A stretch of DNA of 64,000 nt from Trachelipus rathkii (taxonomy: Eukaryota > Arthropoda > Malacostraca > Isopoda > Trachelipodidae): contig JABUQX010053526.1 in NCBI GenBank assembly GCA_015478945.1, forward strand, positions 1 through 64,000, written 5' to 3'. The position numbers and the translations under genes are program-made. Numbering within the stretch: the stretch's first letter is position 1; each line of letters begins with the position of its first letter. Shown here one piece after another: positions 24,140 to 38,460 of this stretch. The notes under the pieces were generated by a model, which ran no database searches, was not told the DNA's origin, and was given only the letters and a program-made list of their open reading frames with translations.

Positions 24140-24857
24140 TGCAGGTATAAATGAAATTAATGGGGATGATCAAGAACGGAGGCCAGATTGTGATTGACTG
24201 GATATGCAATTAAATTGTTTAACAAAGCGTTTATGGATGATATAGTTCCAAAGGGTTGAAGGAGAGCGATAATAATACCCTTATATAAGGGTAAGGGATA
24301 AGGGGGAACTATAGGGGAATTAGTTTATTTATTGTTGTAGGGAAGATATATGCCGATATTTTGGTTGAAAGAGTGCGCTGGGTAACCGATTGCCGAAGAA
24401 CAAGGTGCATTTAGGAGTGGTAGAAGATGTGAAGATCAAATTTTCACATTGAAACAAATGATTGATAAAATGTAAGAATAATAAACTGTATTTAAGTTTT
24501 ATGGACTTGCAACAGGCATATGGCAGGGTTAATAGGGAAGCTCTGTAGCAGGCGTTAGTGTTATATGGTATTGGTGGTAGGCTTTTGAATGGAATCAAAA
24601 GTACATATGTCGATAGTGAAGCAGGTGTAAGAATAAATGGAGCTGAAAGTGAATGGTTTAATAGTAGTGAAGTGAGGCAGGGATGCGTTAGGTCTCATCG
24701 GCTATTTAATTTTTATATGGATGAGGTGATGGAAGAATTAGAGGTAGGGAAAGGTATTAGACTGATGGAGAATAAAAGAGAGTGGAGGATGCCCTGCTTA
24801 TTGTATGCTGATGATTTGATTTTGTCTTGCGAATCTGAAGAAAATTTGAAGTAGGAA
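24140..24857 (+). pseudogene. LINE reverse transcriptase domain (broken)
   Basis: Blocks: IIPLYKGKG and NYRGISL (about 24270-24325), GAFRSGRRCEDQIFTLKQMI (about 24405-24465), FMDLQQAYGRVNREAL (motif A, about 24500-24545), VRQGCVRSHRLFNFYMDEVM (motif B, about 24671-24730) and LLYADDLILSCESE (motif C, YADD at 24804-24815). The stretch 24558-24854 is uninterrupted and retains the YADD pair. Upstream stops and a frameshift after 24854 show it is not functional. Confidence 0.85.
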
Positions 24858-24861
24858 AGTT

Positions 24862-25405
24862 GTGAATGGTAGAAAGGTGGCTGGCGAAATTAAATCCTTG
24901 GTGAATACAAAGGGACTAAGTCTTGAGTGCTATAGGGTTTTGCATGAGGGTATGTTGTTACCAATGTTAATTAATAGTAGTGAAATTATGGTGTGGAATA
25001 AGAGGTACAGATCTAAGATGCAATCTGTTCAGAAGGATAATCTTAAGGGCATGTTTGGTGTGGGAAGAATTTATAAAATGAGGAATGGACGTGTTAGAGT
25101 TGTATGATGTGAAGAAAGGAGTAAATGAGAGAATAAGCGAAAGTGCAATAAGATGATTTTGTCATATCTAAAGGAAGGATTATAGTCAGTTGGTTAAGCG
25201 GATGTATAGTTTTGAGTGTGCTGGGAATAGACCAGCTGAGAGACCGAAGAAAAAGTCGATTGAGTCAGTAAAAGAATGTCTGAAGGAAAGGAATGGGAGT
25301 TTGGCAGAGGTGAGAAGAAAGGGCATAATAAGTGAATGGTGTGGGTTTTGTGAGGGGGTATGGTTGTGGACCTGCCCCAAGGGAACTCTGCATTGACGGG
25401 ATGCC
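24862..25405 (+). pseudogene. LINE C-terminal region (broken)
   Basis: Two open stretches continue the LINE: one includes LLPMLINSSEIMVWNKRYRS and LKGMFGVGRI, the other ECAGNRPAERPKKKSIESV and EWCGFCEGVW. These are collinear with the 3' part of the decayed copy at 9.1-9.6 kb. There is no catalytic motif here; it is the post-RT region of the ORF2 protein. Confidence 0.7.
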
Positions 25406-25470
25406 ACAGTGAGGGTCCATCGATGTCTTGTGAAGTCCTAGGGTAGATTTTTTTTTTTTTAACTTTCAGG

Positions 25471-28360
25471 AGCTCTAGCTTAAGGGTATGGAGGTGATGG
25501 AACGGGTGGTGGGTGCTCTCCTTTTTGACTTATGTCATGTTCTTCTACTACTTTTTTGTTTCCATCCAGTGTATGTCACAAGCACCTCACCCCTAATCTG
25601 GGAATCTGAATGTGGGGTGGTGAGAAAGTACATTTTAACCCTTAATTAATGGAAAGAAAACCTAACTGAGTAAACAGGGCCCTTTTTTACACAAATATGA
25701 CCTGATGATGAGTATCATAAACCTAAATTTTTCTGAATTGATCTCAGGGTGTGGAATGACTATGCATTAATTTTAAAACAACTCCTATAATTGACTCTTG
25801 TGCTTCATGTGAAGATATTGTATTTGGTCTTTCCAGTGTTATTTAAAATATATCAACTCAATTTTAAATCTTCACTCTCTTTGGTTTAATTTAAAATGTT
25901 CATGATGTTATTTTAGTGTTTAATTTCTTATTTTTTCTAATTATTTCTGTTTAAATATTTACTAACTATAACGTATGAAGATTATTACTTAAACTTTTAC
26001 CAGACTGAACTTTAAGTTTCAGAATCAACTAATTTTTCTTTGATAATGTTAGTAGTAATACAATATTAGGTTTAGTTTTAATTTTCTCTTTATTTATATA
26101 CAGAATTTATTCTTAAAGTTTTAATGTAGGGAGCTTTATTAAGTTTGCTTGCTATTTGGGTTAGGATAAGATATCCTGTAGGATTATTTATCAATATTTC
26201 GTTTCTTTTTTTTTTTTTTAATTTTTATTTTTAACTGAACGTATTTTAGACGAGTCTTACAATCAACACCAGAAAAGTCTAAAATGTTCTTACACATATG
26301 CCCTTAAAGCACAATTTTGCATTTTTCTGTGGTCCGAGTCATAAGATTTAATAGCTATCACAGTCCAATTGGTAACCGAGTGTTGCAAAAGCTATTTCAA
26401 CAATAAAGAGGATAAAAATTTGGCTTTTGGATTTGGTTTCAAGGGAGGCAACACTAAATTTTATAATAGTAAATCTAAGCTGAAGTAACCATAATTATTT
26501 TAATTAATAAACAAAGGTTTTATTAAAACTTATGTTTACAAAATAAATAAATAAACAATAAAATTTAATTTTGAAACATAAATAAATCTCAACAAACAAA
26601 AATTTATGCCTTTTGTTATAAATTTTAATCTAAATTTTTGTTATTGTTTTGTTTTTATAACTATCATATCATTCCTGTGGGAACATTGCAAAAAAAACTA
26701 CTAAACAAAAAAAAGACGGTCTTTTTTGGGTGCCAACTTTGATACGGTACATGTATTTATATAAAAAAGAAATAAAATAATTTATTTACTTCAGTAAGTT
26801 AAAAATATTTCTTAGGATATTTAAAACTAATAGCAAATTAAAAAAATACTTTTATATCTATAATATCATAACATAGATTTTATATGTTTGCACACAGTAA
26901 ATAGCAAAGGTGAACGAATATTGAGAATTTAAAGACCTATATATACACTTATCTCAACATATAATTTAAATAATTATTTCTATAACCATTACAATCTAAT
27001 TTCTACACAAACATGACTAAGAGAAAATTTAAGACAAATATTTTGGGCAAAAAAATTTTTGTTGTTGTTTATTTTCTATTGTAAATTCATCCCAATAACT
27101 AAAATTAATTCCCTTCCACGTAAAATAAATTCCCAACTTTAAAACTAAACACATTTACATTAAATTACATGAAATATCCTCAGCCCCAAAATAAGTTGTA
27201 TATTTGGATCAACGTATTACTTACTAATATATCTTTAAGAGTAATATATTTTAGTATATATTAATTCTGAATTTTATTTTATATTATCGAAATATTTGTT
27301 TAGGAAGTATTTTGTACCATTCATCTAGTTTGGTTTGTTATATTACTATGAGATGTAGCCTAGTTGTACGATACGGGTCTTGGTTGGGGCGACTGGGTTA
27401 GATCGAACTCATCTTCTCATATTTTACAACTTACCTTATGTTTGAATGTTTGAATCAACATTATTTCACAATTTATAGGATTTGAATTCATGTAAGTAAT
27501 AGTCTCGATATCACAAAAGTAAACACTGTCTATCACCTACAAAGACTCTACCTTAAGTACTTAACTGAGGGGTTTGACCTATATGAAACAAGATGTTAGT
27601 TGTTATTGACAGGCTTCTTGGGGTATACTTTCAATGTTGCTACAAAAGCTTTCACGAGATGCGACCTACTTTAAAGAGGTAGCTCATGGTTTTTAATAGC
27701 GATTCAATTAATTCAGCACGATCCCACTGTGGTAGATCAACTCAGAGAGGATGTATGGACCAGTTTCGAGAACCCCGTAGGTTGTAAGCAGAGGAGAAAG
27801 TTTATAGAAGTAATAAGCGTCGATATAAGAATAACAGCCAACTGAAGAATAGTATAAATGTATAAGGATCACCAACTATCTCTAGAAGTAGGGAGTAATT
27901 CAACCAATCTGATCACCTACTTATCAACTAAAGAGCTAATAGGCAGACAATATCGTACGTCCCTTTTTCGCATTGAACAACGTAAAGTGTTCATCTACCC
28001 AATCCCTTACAAGTGACCGTGACATCTATCAAGTAAATCTGAGTATGAATTCCACTATCTCAACAAAGTGTCCTCGTTTTGGGTACACTCAAAGTTGAGT
28101 TTGATGAAACATAAGACTGTTAGCAAATTTAGACGACTAAATACCCAACGAAAATTAACTAGCTCACGCTTCTAACATATATCATCGGTCGTGTACACAG
28201 TAAATATCTTAACAAATCTTATTTCTACTAAAAATCCGTGATTATTTTTTCATTAGCGAAGTCTTCTGTAGTATATTTAACATAAGGCTATTCGAATAAC
28301 ATTGTAATTATCAGGATATCTAAGCACAACATTGCCATTGAGAGAAAATCAAGTGGGATG
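25471..28360. other. Unassigned AT-rich sequence
   Basis: No gene, LINE or tandem repeat recognised. Poly-T near 26201-26220, otherwise apparently unique DNA. No long open frames on either strand. Confidence 0.5.
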
Positions 28361-28540
28361 CGCCCCGTGATAGGGCTATGAAATCTGAGAGGGATTACCG
28401 TGTGGTGTTAAGCAGGTGCTTTGCGGCCTCAGCTCTTAGGCGAGGCCTTTAACCCTCCTTACGGAGGGGTAATGCATAGCTTACACCCTATCGGGTGGGA
28501 TCCATCTCAGGATTATCCCCCTTCACGGGGGCGTTATCCT
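28361..28540. repeat. Cluster of five short-loop GC-rich hairpins
   Basis: Successive perfect stems: GCCC/GGGC (28362-28376), GGCCTC/GAGGCC (28425-28447), CCCTCC-TTAC-GGAGGG (28453-28468), CACCC-TATC-GGGTG (28484-28497) and CCCCC-TTCAC-GGGGG (28517-28531). Five stems in 180 bp within AT-rich surroundings is unlikely by chance. It may be a decayed relative of the GC-rich foldback family, since CCTCC..GGAGGGG hairpins occur there too. Confidence 0.6.
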
Positions 28541-31500
28541 ATTGTGGTTTTCTTCATTGATGAGCTCATGTGCTGACTTTTAGATATTCTTGATTAATTA
28601 AAACTGTTTTATTTTCGTAAGTTTAGGCCCTTTTTGTTAATATTACATATACATTTGAAAACATGATTGTTAGCGCATGATGGGTTTTTGTAAATAATTA
28701 CTCTGTGTAACTGACGTGGATTGTTGTTGAACGGTGGAGGCCTAAGGTTACCGTTTTTGGGATGTTGGAAGTTCGTCCTACGATATTGCTTCAATGTCTA
28801 TGTTAATTTATACCTTCAATTGATGTTATACAAACTGAGAGCTTTTTAAGGTAGTATCATTTCATAGCTCAAGATGTTGGTATCTTTTGATAGATTGGTC
28901 TCTTTGTTAAGGGTTTTGTATAGTATATACGACTTACTTTGCTGGCTCGCTCTCATGCGAGAAGGGGGCGTAGTCGTGTTATATATGCTGCACACTTATT
29001 AGTACTTTAGCTTTGATAAGTAGAGGATTTTCATGTGTTGGAATAGTTTTCCTACGCGAAGTATGTCTCGGTTTGACTTGGCATATTTTCTTAGTTGCTG
29101 TTATGATATCACGCGCTATTTTCATAAAACAGTCTTACCGCTTACAACGCACCCTCGGGTACCCGACGGCGTCTTCGTGATCTCTTGGAGTGCATCTCCA
29201 TTCGTGGAGGATCGTGCTGTAAACTTGCTGGCCTATGTTATAGCCAAGTTGAGCTTTATGTTAACGAGGGGCGCATTTCGTTGAAACTTGTTGTATAACA
29301 TGACAGTAACACCCAATTTACAGCTGTAGATAGCCTAATGACATCTGTGTTTAGTATAGCTAAACCGGTAAGTACATGTAGGTTCTTTGTAGTTAGACAA
29401 GTTAGTTACGTTTTGTGATATGACGTGGTAGTTACTTCCAATCGATCATTCCATGATAATGTTGACTGTTGTATTCATAATAAGGTAAGTTTTAAAAATA
29501 TGAGGAGATGGTTTCGATCACAGTCGCCCAAACAGAGCCGTATGTATCACTTAACGCACTATTCTATGTGTATATAACAGCACAAATATTTAAATACTGT
29601 TACTTTATATATATTATATTTAATATATTATATTATATATTATTTATTATATATATTAGTATATCTAATATTTAATATATATATTATATATATTAGTATA
29701 TATTATCTGGCTGAGTTTATCTCGGAGTGTAAAGCTCACTTCTAAACCCATTGGGGTGAATGCCCCCTCGCCGGACTCATCCCTTTCAAAGGGGGATTCC
29801 TGGTTGTCTTCGAAGGTAGTGTTGCTTTATTACTCTGGTTAATGATAAATGGTTATTCGAAGCTAGTTGTTTATGTAACTAATTGACTATGCATGTGAAA
29901 TAACATGATTTGATAGAGAAATGATGAGTTTTGTAGATATACTGTGTATTGCGTGAGTGTTGAAACGTGAGCCGCGTTAAGTTTTTGTTGTATGTTAGGT
30001 TTGCTAGATTTCTATGTTTGAATACCATCGAGTAGTCCTGATTATGATATATAATCGCTAACCAAGTCTATGACATGCTGTCAAATCACCTCTGTGATAC
30101 GCAGTTGCAAGATTTACCAATTTGGTTTATAAAGTATATAAGTATATTGTATCTCTACTTATGTAAATGGTTAAGCATAAATCATTAATCATGTTATGTT
30201 TGAACTTCTTCTGAAAGACGGGGGTGTCAGTCTAAAAAGGATACGCTTAAATAAATAGTTTGATATTAGAAATGCTTGAGAAAGTAGTGAATAGGTTACG
30301 TTTTGATGTAATGTTAGTTATTTACTATTGGCAAGTATGAACTGGTGTTAATGTAGCAGTTTGATTCGGGTTAGATGTGTCAGGTTGTCGTGTACATTAT
30401 TTTAGTTAGTTATGTTATGTTAGCTTTATTGATGTGGAAGCTTATTACGCTGGAGTACTATTCGTTGAGCAGTATTGTAATTAATCCAAGTTGGTTGATA
30501 AATGACAGTTGAAATTTACACCGGACTTACTCTTTACACAAAACAACATACAGACAACAATCTACAACAACAGCCCGCACAACACAACAGCACAGCGAAC
30601 AACAACGAACAACAAAAACAGTTCGAAGGGCGGACTCGAGCATATATACCCTTTGAAACATGATGTAGGTTTTCGTAGTCGGTATTATTGTTTTACTTTC
30701 TTCTGAAGTGGTGGCAAAGAAGGAATTACTCGTTAACATTTTAGATTTAGATAGCAAAAAAAAATACATACGCATTTCGTCAGTAGACAATATTTATCGT
30801 TGGTGATATTGTATGACCTCCGATTGCTCTACGGACGTTCTCGTTTGACAGAGGATGCATTTGTAATACCCAACGATGATATATGCTACATATTTTTCGT
30901 TAAACGAACTGGATTTAGAGCATTTAGAATATTTTTCACCGGATGTTCCATAAATTGGAGACGTGCAAGATGATTGTAATACCTGTAATCATAATCAGTG
31001 AAGAGAATTTCCTCAATGAATACGTATACGGACAAGCTCGAGAGCTCTGGATAAATGCTGAGTAGTGTCATCTGTGACATCGTCTACTGATGAAATAAGA
31101 CAAAAGGGTGAACAAGACATTGAGCGGTATTAATGTCGCGAAATAGACTTGCCTTTCAGATCTGATAATAGTTAAAGAGATATTACATGTACGCACTAAT
31201 GTGACAACCTAATTGATTCTGACTCACATTTCAACATGAGTAGTGTAATGTAAAATTCGATGTTGTAGGGCAGCTTGCAAACATCACACGCTTTGTTTAA
31301 AATGAAAAACGACTTAAAGTTATCTAAGGTGTTGATGACTCTAGACTTAAACGATGTCAATAGAAGTATGTCTGCGTGTAATCTATCGCTATTTACACCC
31401 GAAGATGTGGATCCATAGATAAATGCAGTATACTGAATGCCTGTAACTACTTATCAGCCAGGATACGTTTACTTCTCTCTGGTGGGAGCGGTTGGTGGCT

Positions 31501-34078
31501 GTTGAACCCGAGATAATACAGAAAAATGTTTAGTGCGGCAAGTTGTTTATTGCCTTACATTCCTTTCAGGATGGATTGATTCTGGAGAATATAGGACTTG
31601 CACAATTTATACGAATCCTGTGCCATGCTGTAGATGGTTTATATTATTAATAACAAGTACATATGTAGCAACATTAAGCAAGGTAATACTTAAGTTTATC
31701 TCTATGAAAAAGGTTGTGATGTTAGACATCTGAAAGTGGATTTTACTGCCATTGATGTTCGCTTTTGTTTAAGTATTTGGGGGCTTGGTGTTCGTATCGA
31801 TGACCATAGCTTGTTGTGTTGTGGTGTGTGGGTGGTGGTTGGTTTGTGTGCTGAGTGTTGGTAAGTTATTTGTTATCTCTATTTGTTCGAGGTAAAAAAA
31901 CACTTTTGAACTTTGTTTGTCTTTACCCCTTAGGTTTTATGCAGGTTAGGGTTCTTCTCGCTGATATTTTTTGTTAAATATGTACTATGTTACTCCAGGT
32001 TCATAATTGGTCGGGGTGAGAGATGTTTTGATAAGAGTACGAATGGGTTTATCTCTTTGGGAGTTGTTGTATGTTAGGCTTTATGGTTGCCAGTTTGGGA
32101 TATATTGTTTAGTATATGTTAGCAGTTTACTTCTGCTTAGAGTGTGTTAGTTATGTTGGGTTGCTACAATTATGTTCGTTAGGTTCTGTGCGTGGTACGA
32201 GTGGCTTCTCAATGTGAAAAACTTGTCTATTTTAGAGCTATACTCTTGGTCTGTATGGATAATTACGCAAAGTTATGGTAAATTTTGTTAAAAAAAACTT
32301 GAAAAAAAAAAAAATTTGGAATGTTATTTGATGCAGCCAAACATAGATTTAAGTTAGGGGTTTTTTGATGACTTTTTGAGATGTTCAAAATCTCAGATGT
32401 GTTAAACTGGCTAGTTTATTTCGTTTAATGTTAATTCTTGCTTAAGATGGGCCAGGTTTGTCTGTACATCATTTTCTTATTTCATGTTACGTCATGTTAG
32501 CCTTTATTGATGGAGGAACCTTATTATGTGTTGAGATATTCGCTTGAATCATATGAGTAATTAATCAATGTTGTGTAATTTTTGTTAAATGTTACTGGTT
32601 CAGTGTAAGTTAACGATATTGTTAGAGATATGCGTGACAGAGTATGAATAGGGTGCATTGTGCGCTGTGATGAGTACTTTACTGTTGTTAAGTGTGACTT
32701 TGTTAACGTTAACCGTGGGTGATTCCTGTTATCTGTTGTTGTCGTTGTCGTTGATGTATATATATTTGTGTCTTAGGTGGATGCTAAGTCGTTTTTCAGA
32801 ATGTGAAACTTTGTTCGGTTGAATGTAAATTGATTACTTGTATAAAGAACTTGAATTTATATGTTATGTTTATCCAAATGATACTTGAAAGCGACTGGGT
32901 ATCAACTAGATCAATAGATCACAAGGCTGAACGGAGGGTGCAAGGAAGGTAGACGGCGAGTGTTTGATTTAGTGATTACTGCTTTAGGGTATGTAAACTC
33001 TCCGTTAATAAAATTTTAGTTGAAACTTTATATCCTTAATCATAGCAATATAGATCACAACCTGGGACAGGAGGGGGAGGACGTTAGATTTGATGGAGTT
33101 TGATATATATTAGTTTTAGGGTATGTAAAAAACAGTCAATTGTAAGTTATAAAATAAAAGCAATAAAACTTATATAATTTATTGTTTATAACTTTATGGT
33201 TAGTTATTTTTTCTGATGGATTCTGAATACCATTATTTTCGAATATACAGATCGAACATATTAAAGCCCACAACTTGTGTATATACTCGACTGTTTATTA
33301 ACTCGCACGCAGGGTCCAGTAGTCGGATGCCGGGCACTCTCAGATTTCTTTATATTTCGAAGTATCTCTTTCTTAGAAACTCAACTTAATCTCTCGCCAA
33401 ATTTCAGCTTTATACGTATCAATTTAATTTTTTCTTTTTAGGGTGGTGGATCCCCTTCGAGGAGATTGGGGACCGTTCAGTTTGTAGCACTAGTTACCTC
33501 TCATCTAACCACTCCAATTTTTAGACACCGCATACGACTAAAGTTTCGGTCGGGGGCAGGGCGGCTCGGAAGATCGGAGCAAAAACGGACTGCGAAGAAG
33601 AACACGTGGCGGAATAAAGTTGGTGAGTGCGCGTTATAACGATCTTCAGGGATCAGTTTTTCGTAGCTCACGATTTCGAATTTCTTCGGAAAGTCGATTA
33701 TCTGATGGTAATAATGTAATAATAATTGTGTAGTGTTTCGAACGTGCGGTCGAGTCTGTGTCTGTCGGTCCAAAACAGATCTCTGGTCGGTCTGTTTTTG
33801 ACCTCCACTGGTGGTCTAGGTCGACACAACGGCTTGTTAGGAGCCTATAATTGAGCGCTCAGATGACGCACTCAGGGACGTAAGCGTCCATAGCTCGCGG
33901 CCAGCCCTAGGGGGGAACACCCCTCTAAGTATAATCTCCTAGGACTTGATTTAACGGTTTGGTCGGCTTATCCCTTATATTAGTATATTCCAGTTTGAAG
34001 CAAATTCTTTATACTGGTTTTGAGAAAAGCTGTAGCGGTCCGGATGGTCGGTTCACTTACTTATTATGCTATATTGAG

Positions 34079-34079
<1 letters not shown>
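28541..34079. other. Long unassigned stretch, no supported gene
   Basis: Moderately AT-rich, mostly unique-looking sequence. Holds a TA-rich patch (29600-29705), a CAA/ACA-rich tract (30530-30625) and GC-richer patches around 29130-29280, 29740-29810 and 33500-33960. The last includes a donor-like TTG/GTGAGT at 33620-33628 but no start or coding signal that I can defend. Open frames at 29033-29284, 31533-31733 and 33501-33773 have no recognisable domains. Confidence 0.4.
30530..30625 (+). repeat. ACA/CAA-rich cryptic repeat
   Basis: Degenerate run of ACAACA and CAACAG words; explains the Asn/Thr-rich and, on the other strand, Val/Cys-rich open frames here. Confidence 0.6.
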
Positions 34080-34114
<35 letters not shown>

Positions 34115-36144
34115 ATTAATGCTCTATAGAATTATATTATATTTATATATTATATATATATTATTAGATTATATATATTTAATACGTTATTATATATATA
34201 AATATATAATACTATATTAGTATATATATTTTTATATCTGTGTATATTATATGAGTTTCACGGTAGTCCTTGGATAAAAGCGAAATCTTTTGGTCTATTT
34301 GCGAGCGAGGTTGATTCGATTTCCGGCTATTCTGTGAAGGCTCAAAAAATTGCCGTGTGGTGAGATTTGTAATATGTTATACAGTTGCCGCATAGTGCAT
34401 TTATTATCTCAATACCGCCGTAGCGTTAACAATAGACACAGCATCTATGTGGTACATTTAAATCAAATTCTCTGCTCATGTTTCTGGCAAAGAAGGTTGC
34501 TCAATTTGGATTCGAAACACTATGTCCGGCACTGGTGGCTAGATTATATTCCACACGTTGCAGCCGTTACGCGGTTGCTATCAATGTAGATAATCTTTAT
34601 AATTATAAGATCAATATGATTAAGAAAATCTGTTAACCCAATGATCCCTTGACCCAAAAGCCCCTATGTAGGAAGTTATGCTAGATGACAGCACCTGCCA
34701 ACGATCGGTATATGACCACCAAATTCATTTGTAGTGGTTCCCCATAGGTTGCCAATAAACGAAGACTAAGCTACTAACCTAAGCTATCCTACCTAGTACT
34801 AACCTAATGCTACTAACTAACTAACCAACCCCAATTATAGTTATATGATTATAGAGCCTATTTTGTCCCGCAATGTTATATATATATAAGTATTATTACT
34901 ATTTTAGTTATATTACGTTTTTGATAGTTTTGGTATACATATATTATAATTTATCATATTATAGATATATTTTGTCTTATACTAGTAGTATATATGTTAG
35001 ATTCATATATATATATAGTTATATATTTTATATATACATAATTTGTATACATACTAATATACTAAAAATATTGTCAATTATATATATATATATATATTAT
35101 TCTATCTATATATTTTTATTATATAGTATAATATAATCTAAATATACTACATATAGTATATATATCTAGTTTATATACAATATAAAGTTATGATGAGGTA
35201 GTTATATTTATTATATCCTAGGTCTCTAATAGTATACTTCTACTTTATAATATAAATTCAAGCTAAGTGTATATAGTATATTATATATATAAATATTTGT
35301 TATATTATATAGCTATGGTGAGTATTACTATATATAATGAATCATAGGATATACTTTAAACATGCATATATATAGATATATGTCCTTATATCAACATATA
35401 TTGTAATATTATTATTATTTGGTGGTTCATATCTATATAAGTATATATTATAATATTTATAATTTTATATTATATTATTATTTAATAATTAGTAGAAATA
35501 CTTTAGTATTACTCATGCGGAATGAGTTCGTAATATTATATACTCTTATATATTATAAATCATAATAATTTTATATTAGTACTGTATATATATAATTATA
35601 TAGTTTTTGAAAAATATAAGTAAATAAAATATAACTTTAGTATGGTATATATATGATATCTAGTAATTACATTATTCGTAGTATATATATGTGATTTTTT
35701 TTATGATATATTATTTTTATATTTATACTATATAAATGTTTTTCAAGTTTCAATACGATACTTTATAAGGCTTTAATTAATATTTATCATACTCTTATAT
35801 TATATAATTATGTATTAATTTATATTATTTTATATATATATATATATATCAATATGGTATATCTAAATATAATATATATTATATTTAAATAATATATTAC
35901 TGATATATTAGATAATATAAATAACTATGAATTTATTAATCGATTCATATCATAGTATATATATATTCAGTATATATATATTATATTATTATTATTTATA
36001 TTATATTTTACCATATTCAGTTATTTATATATATTTATCTATATTATATTTATTTATATTTCTATTGTCTATACTATTATATTTATATATGTTATATAAT
36101 ATATGATATCATCAGGGATACTACTATTATATATACTTATTGTT

Positions 36145-36300
36145 GTAGAGGAGAGAAGGGAGACAGAGAGAGAGAGGGAGCGCGCGAAGAGGGTGAGCGA
36201 GAGGGACAACTAGCATTGGATCGAATAGTTAATCACCGGTGGAGCGAGGGGGGGTCCAAAGGAAGCCTACAGCTTTACAAAAACTGATAAGAGAGAGTTC
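36145..36300 (+). repeat. Purine-rich (GA)n island
   Basis: GAGAGAAGGGAGACAGAGAG and similar purine runs followed by CG-containing words (GCGCGCGAAG). One strand is almost all purine. It could be part of a mobile element leader, but no adjoining element is identifiable. Confidence 0.5.
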
Positions 36301-37689
36301 GCACGTTGCATCTGTAACTTGCTAATCAATTAAGGTCGTATCCACGTCAGTGGCGCTGTGAACTTCAGCGCAACTAAGCAATTTTATCGTACTTAAGTTG
36401 AGTCGAACAAAAAGATACTTCTCACGCATGTCCTGTTTTATTTGTCTCAAAATAATATTAACTTTTATGAGTTTCATCCACGCAGTAAAACACCTTACTA
36501 TTCAAACCTTTCCTATTATGTGATATTAAGAATAACCTCTGATTTTAGGGTATAATATTCATATTTAGTTATTCTCAATAGGGCTTATATTCTCTATGCT
36601 ATCACATACTTACTTTCAGTTATTATATTATATAGCTCAATTATTAGTATGATTACTATTATATAATATTATATATATATTTTTAATTACTATTTATATA
36701 TATATTATTATATTTGAAGTCACATATTCTATATCTCATTATATGATAGTTTAATCATATTTCTTATATATTTTTTTATCTGAAAAGGCAAATATAGAAA
36801 GGAAGTATTATATTATTATATATTTTGAATATTATATACGATTATTTATCTATGTTTATATACAGTTATATGTATATATATATATTAGGTATGCTAAATA
36901 TATAAATATATACATATATAGTAATAATAGTTTATATATATACTATATATAAGATAGTATATATTATATATTATATATTATTTAGTATTTAATATTAATA
37001 GTATATACTATTATATATAATATGTGATTTTATATTATGGGTAAATTATATATATATATAACTATAATATCAAATTTTATAGTATATATAATTTACTATA
37101 TATATTATATTCATATATATATATATATATACTATCGGACCTTGTAATTCTTGAGAGTGAGTTTATAGTCTTATATATTATATTTGATGCGTATATATAA
37201 TTATTAATTATTATATGTATATTCTCCTTATATATATATATATATTTACTACTATGAGTATTATATATATATATGTAAGACCATATTTTAAAATAATATA
37301 TTATAGTATTATATTATATTTCTATATTATTTAGTTTTATTAAGGTATTTTATTGTTATATTTTAACTAAATAATTATTTATATCACTCATTAATAATTA
37401 TATATTACCTTAATTTATATATTATAAGGATCTTAACATATAGTATATGATACTATAGATAGGTATCTATCTGAATCTATATAATATTATTATAAAAAAT
37501 ATATATGGATTACAATATGTGCTGAGAATAATTGTGCCTATTTTTCTGTTATAAAAGAAAATCTTAATAATTGTTTTATATTCATATGGATCATTTCTTT
37601 ACTATTCAAATTAAATAATTTGATTATATTTATGAAGAATTTTTTGGTAGAAATGGCATGCAATCATTAGACTATGATCATTTACACGT

Positions 37690-38460
37690 CGGCTTAACAC
37701 CAATAATAAGAATAATATAATATATATTATCATATAATAATAATATTAATATCTATAAATAAAGATTATAATAAATTAATAATATAATCATATAATAATA
37801 ATATAATATAATACGTATTAAAATCTAAATAATAAATATAATAATATATTATATAATAATAATGTAAATAGTCATATAATAAATTAATATAATTAATATA
37901 TAATTAAATAATAATAGACTATATAATATCTAATAAGTGTAATAATAGTAATATGAGAAATAATAATAAAATTATATAAATAATAATAAAATTTTAATAG
38001 TATAAATAATAATACATAGGAATATTATACAATATATAATAATGATTAAAATAATGTAATAATTAATAAAAATGAATATTAAGAAATAATAATATAATAA
38101 TATATATATCTCATATAATAATATTAATTAATATATTGAATATTCCCCTCTTATACTAATAAATATATAAATAATATAATAAATATAATAATGGTATAAT
38201 TGAATAATAATTAATAATAATAATATTAATAAAAAATTAATAATTAATAGAGTTAAAATAATAAATATATATATTTAATAAATTATAATAATATAATAAT
38301 AATTAATATAATACATAATTAATATATAATATAATAACATATAAATATATATTAATAATTATAATAATAATAATAATAATAATATATTAGATAATAATAC
38401 ATAATTATAAAAAATAAATTACTTATATAATAATAATAAATAATACATAATAATAGATAA
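37690..38460. repeat. Degenerate (AAT)n satellite-like block
   Basis: About 770 bp dominated by AATAATA and TAATAATAT words on the plus strand, A-rich compared with the rest of the A/T domain. Confidence 0.65.

Larger units (their letters stand above)
22535..25470 (+). mobile_element. Near full-length LINE (endonuclease plus RT), inactivated
   Basis: About 2.9 kb plus-strand non-LTR retrotransposon from the CGTAGGAGGCGAC 5' start to a 3' end followed by a T run at about 25449. It encodes in order an apurinic-type endonuclease (about 22.7-23.35 kb), a linker, RT (24.1-24.86 kb) and a C-terminal region. Stops interrupt every domain. A decayed relative lies at 8107-9640 and an inverted 5' fragment at 15760-16215, so this family is repeatedly present locally. 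Clade (CR1, RTE or other) cannot be decided by eye. Confidence 0.85.

Noticed and set aside
29033..29284. 83-codon plus-strand frame in GC-richer sequence
   Set aside because: No recognisable domain, splice site or repeat relation; left as unassigned.
33501..33773. Minus-strand 90-codon frame and possible promoter/first exon in a GC-richer patch
   Set aside because: A donor-like GTGAGT on the plus strand and higher GC are not enough; no start, domain or partner exon is visible.
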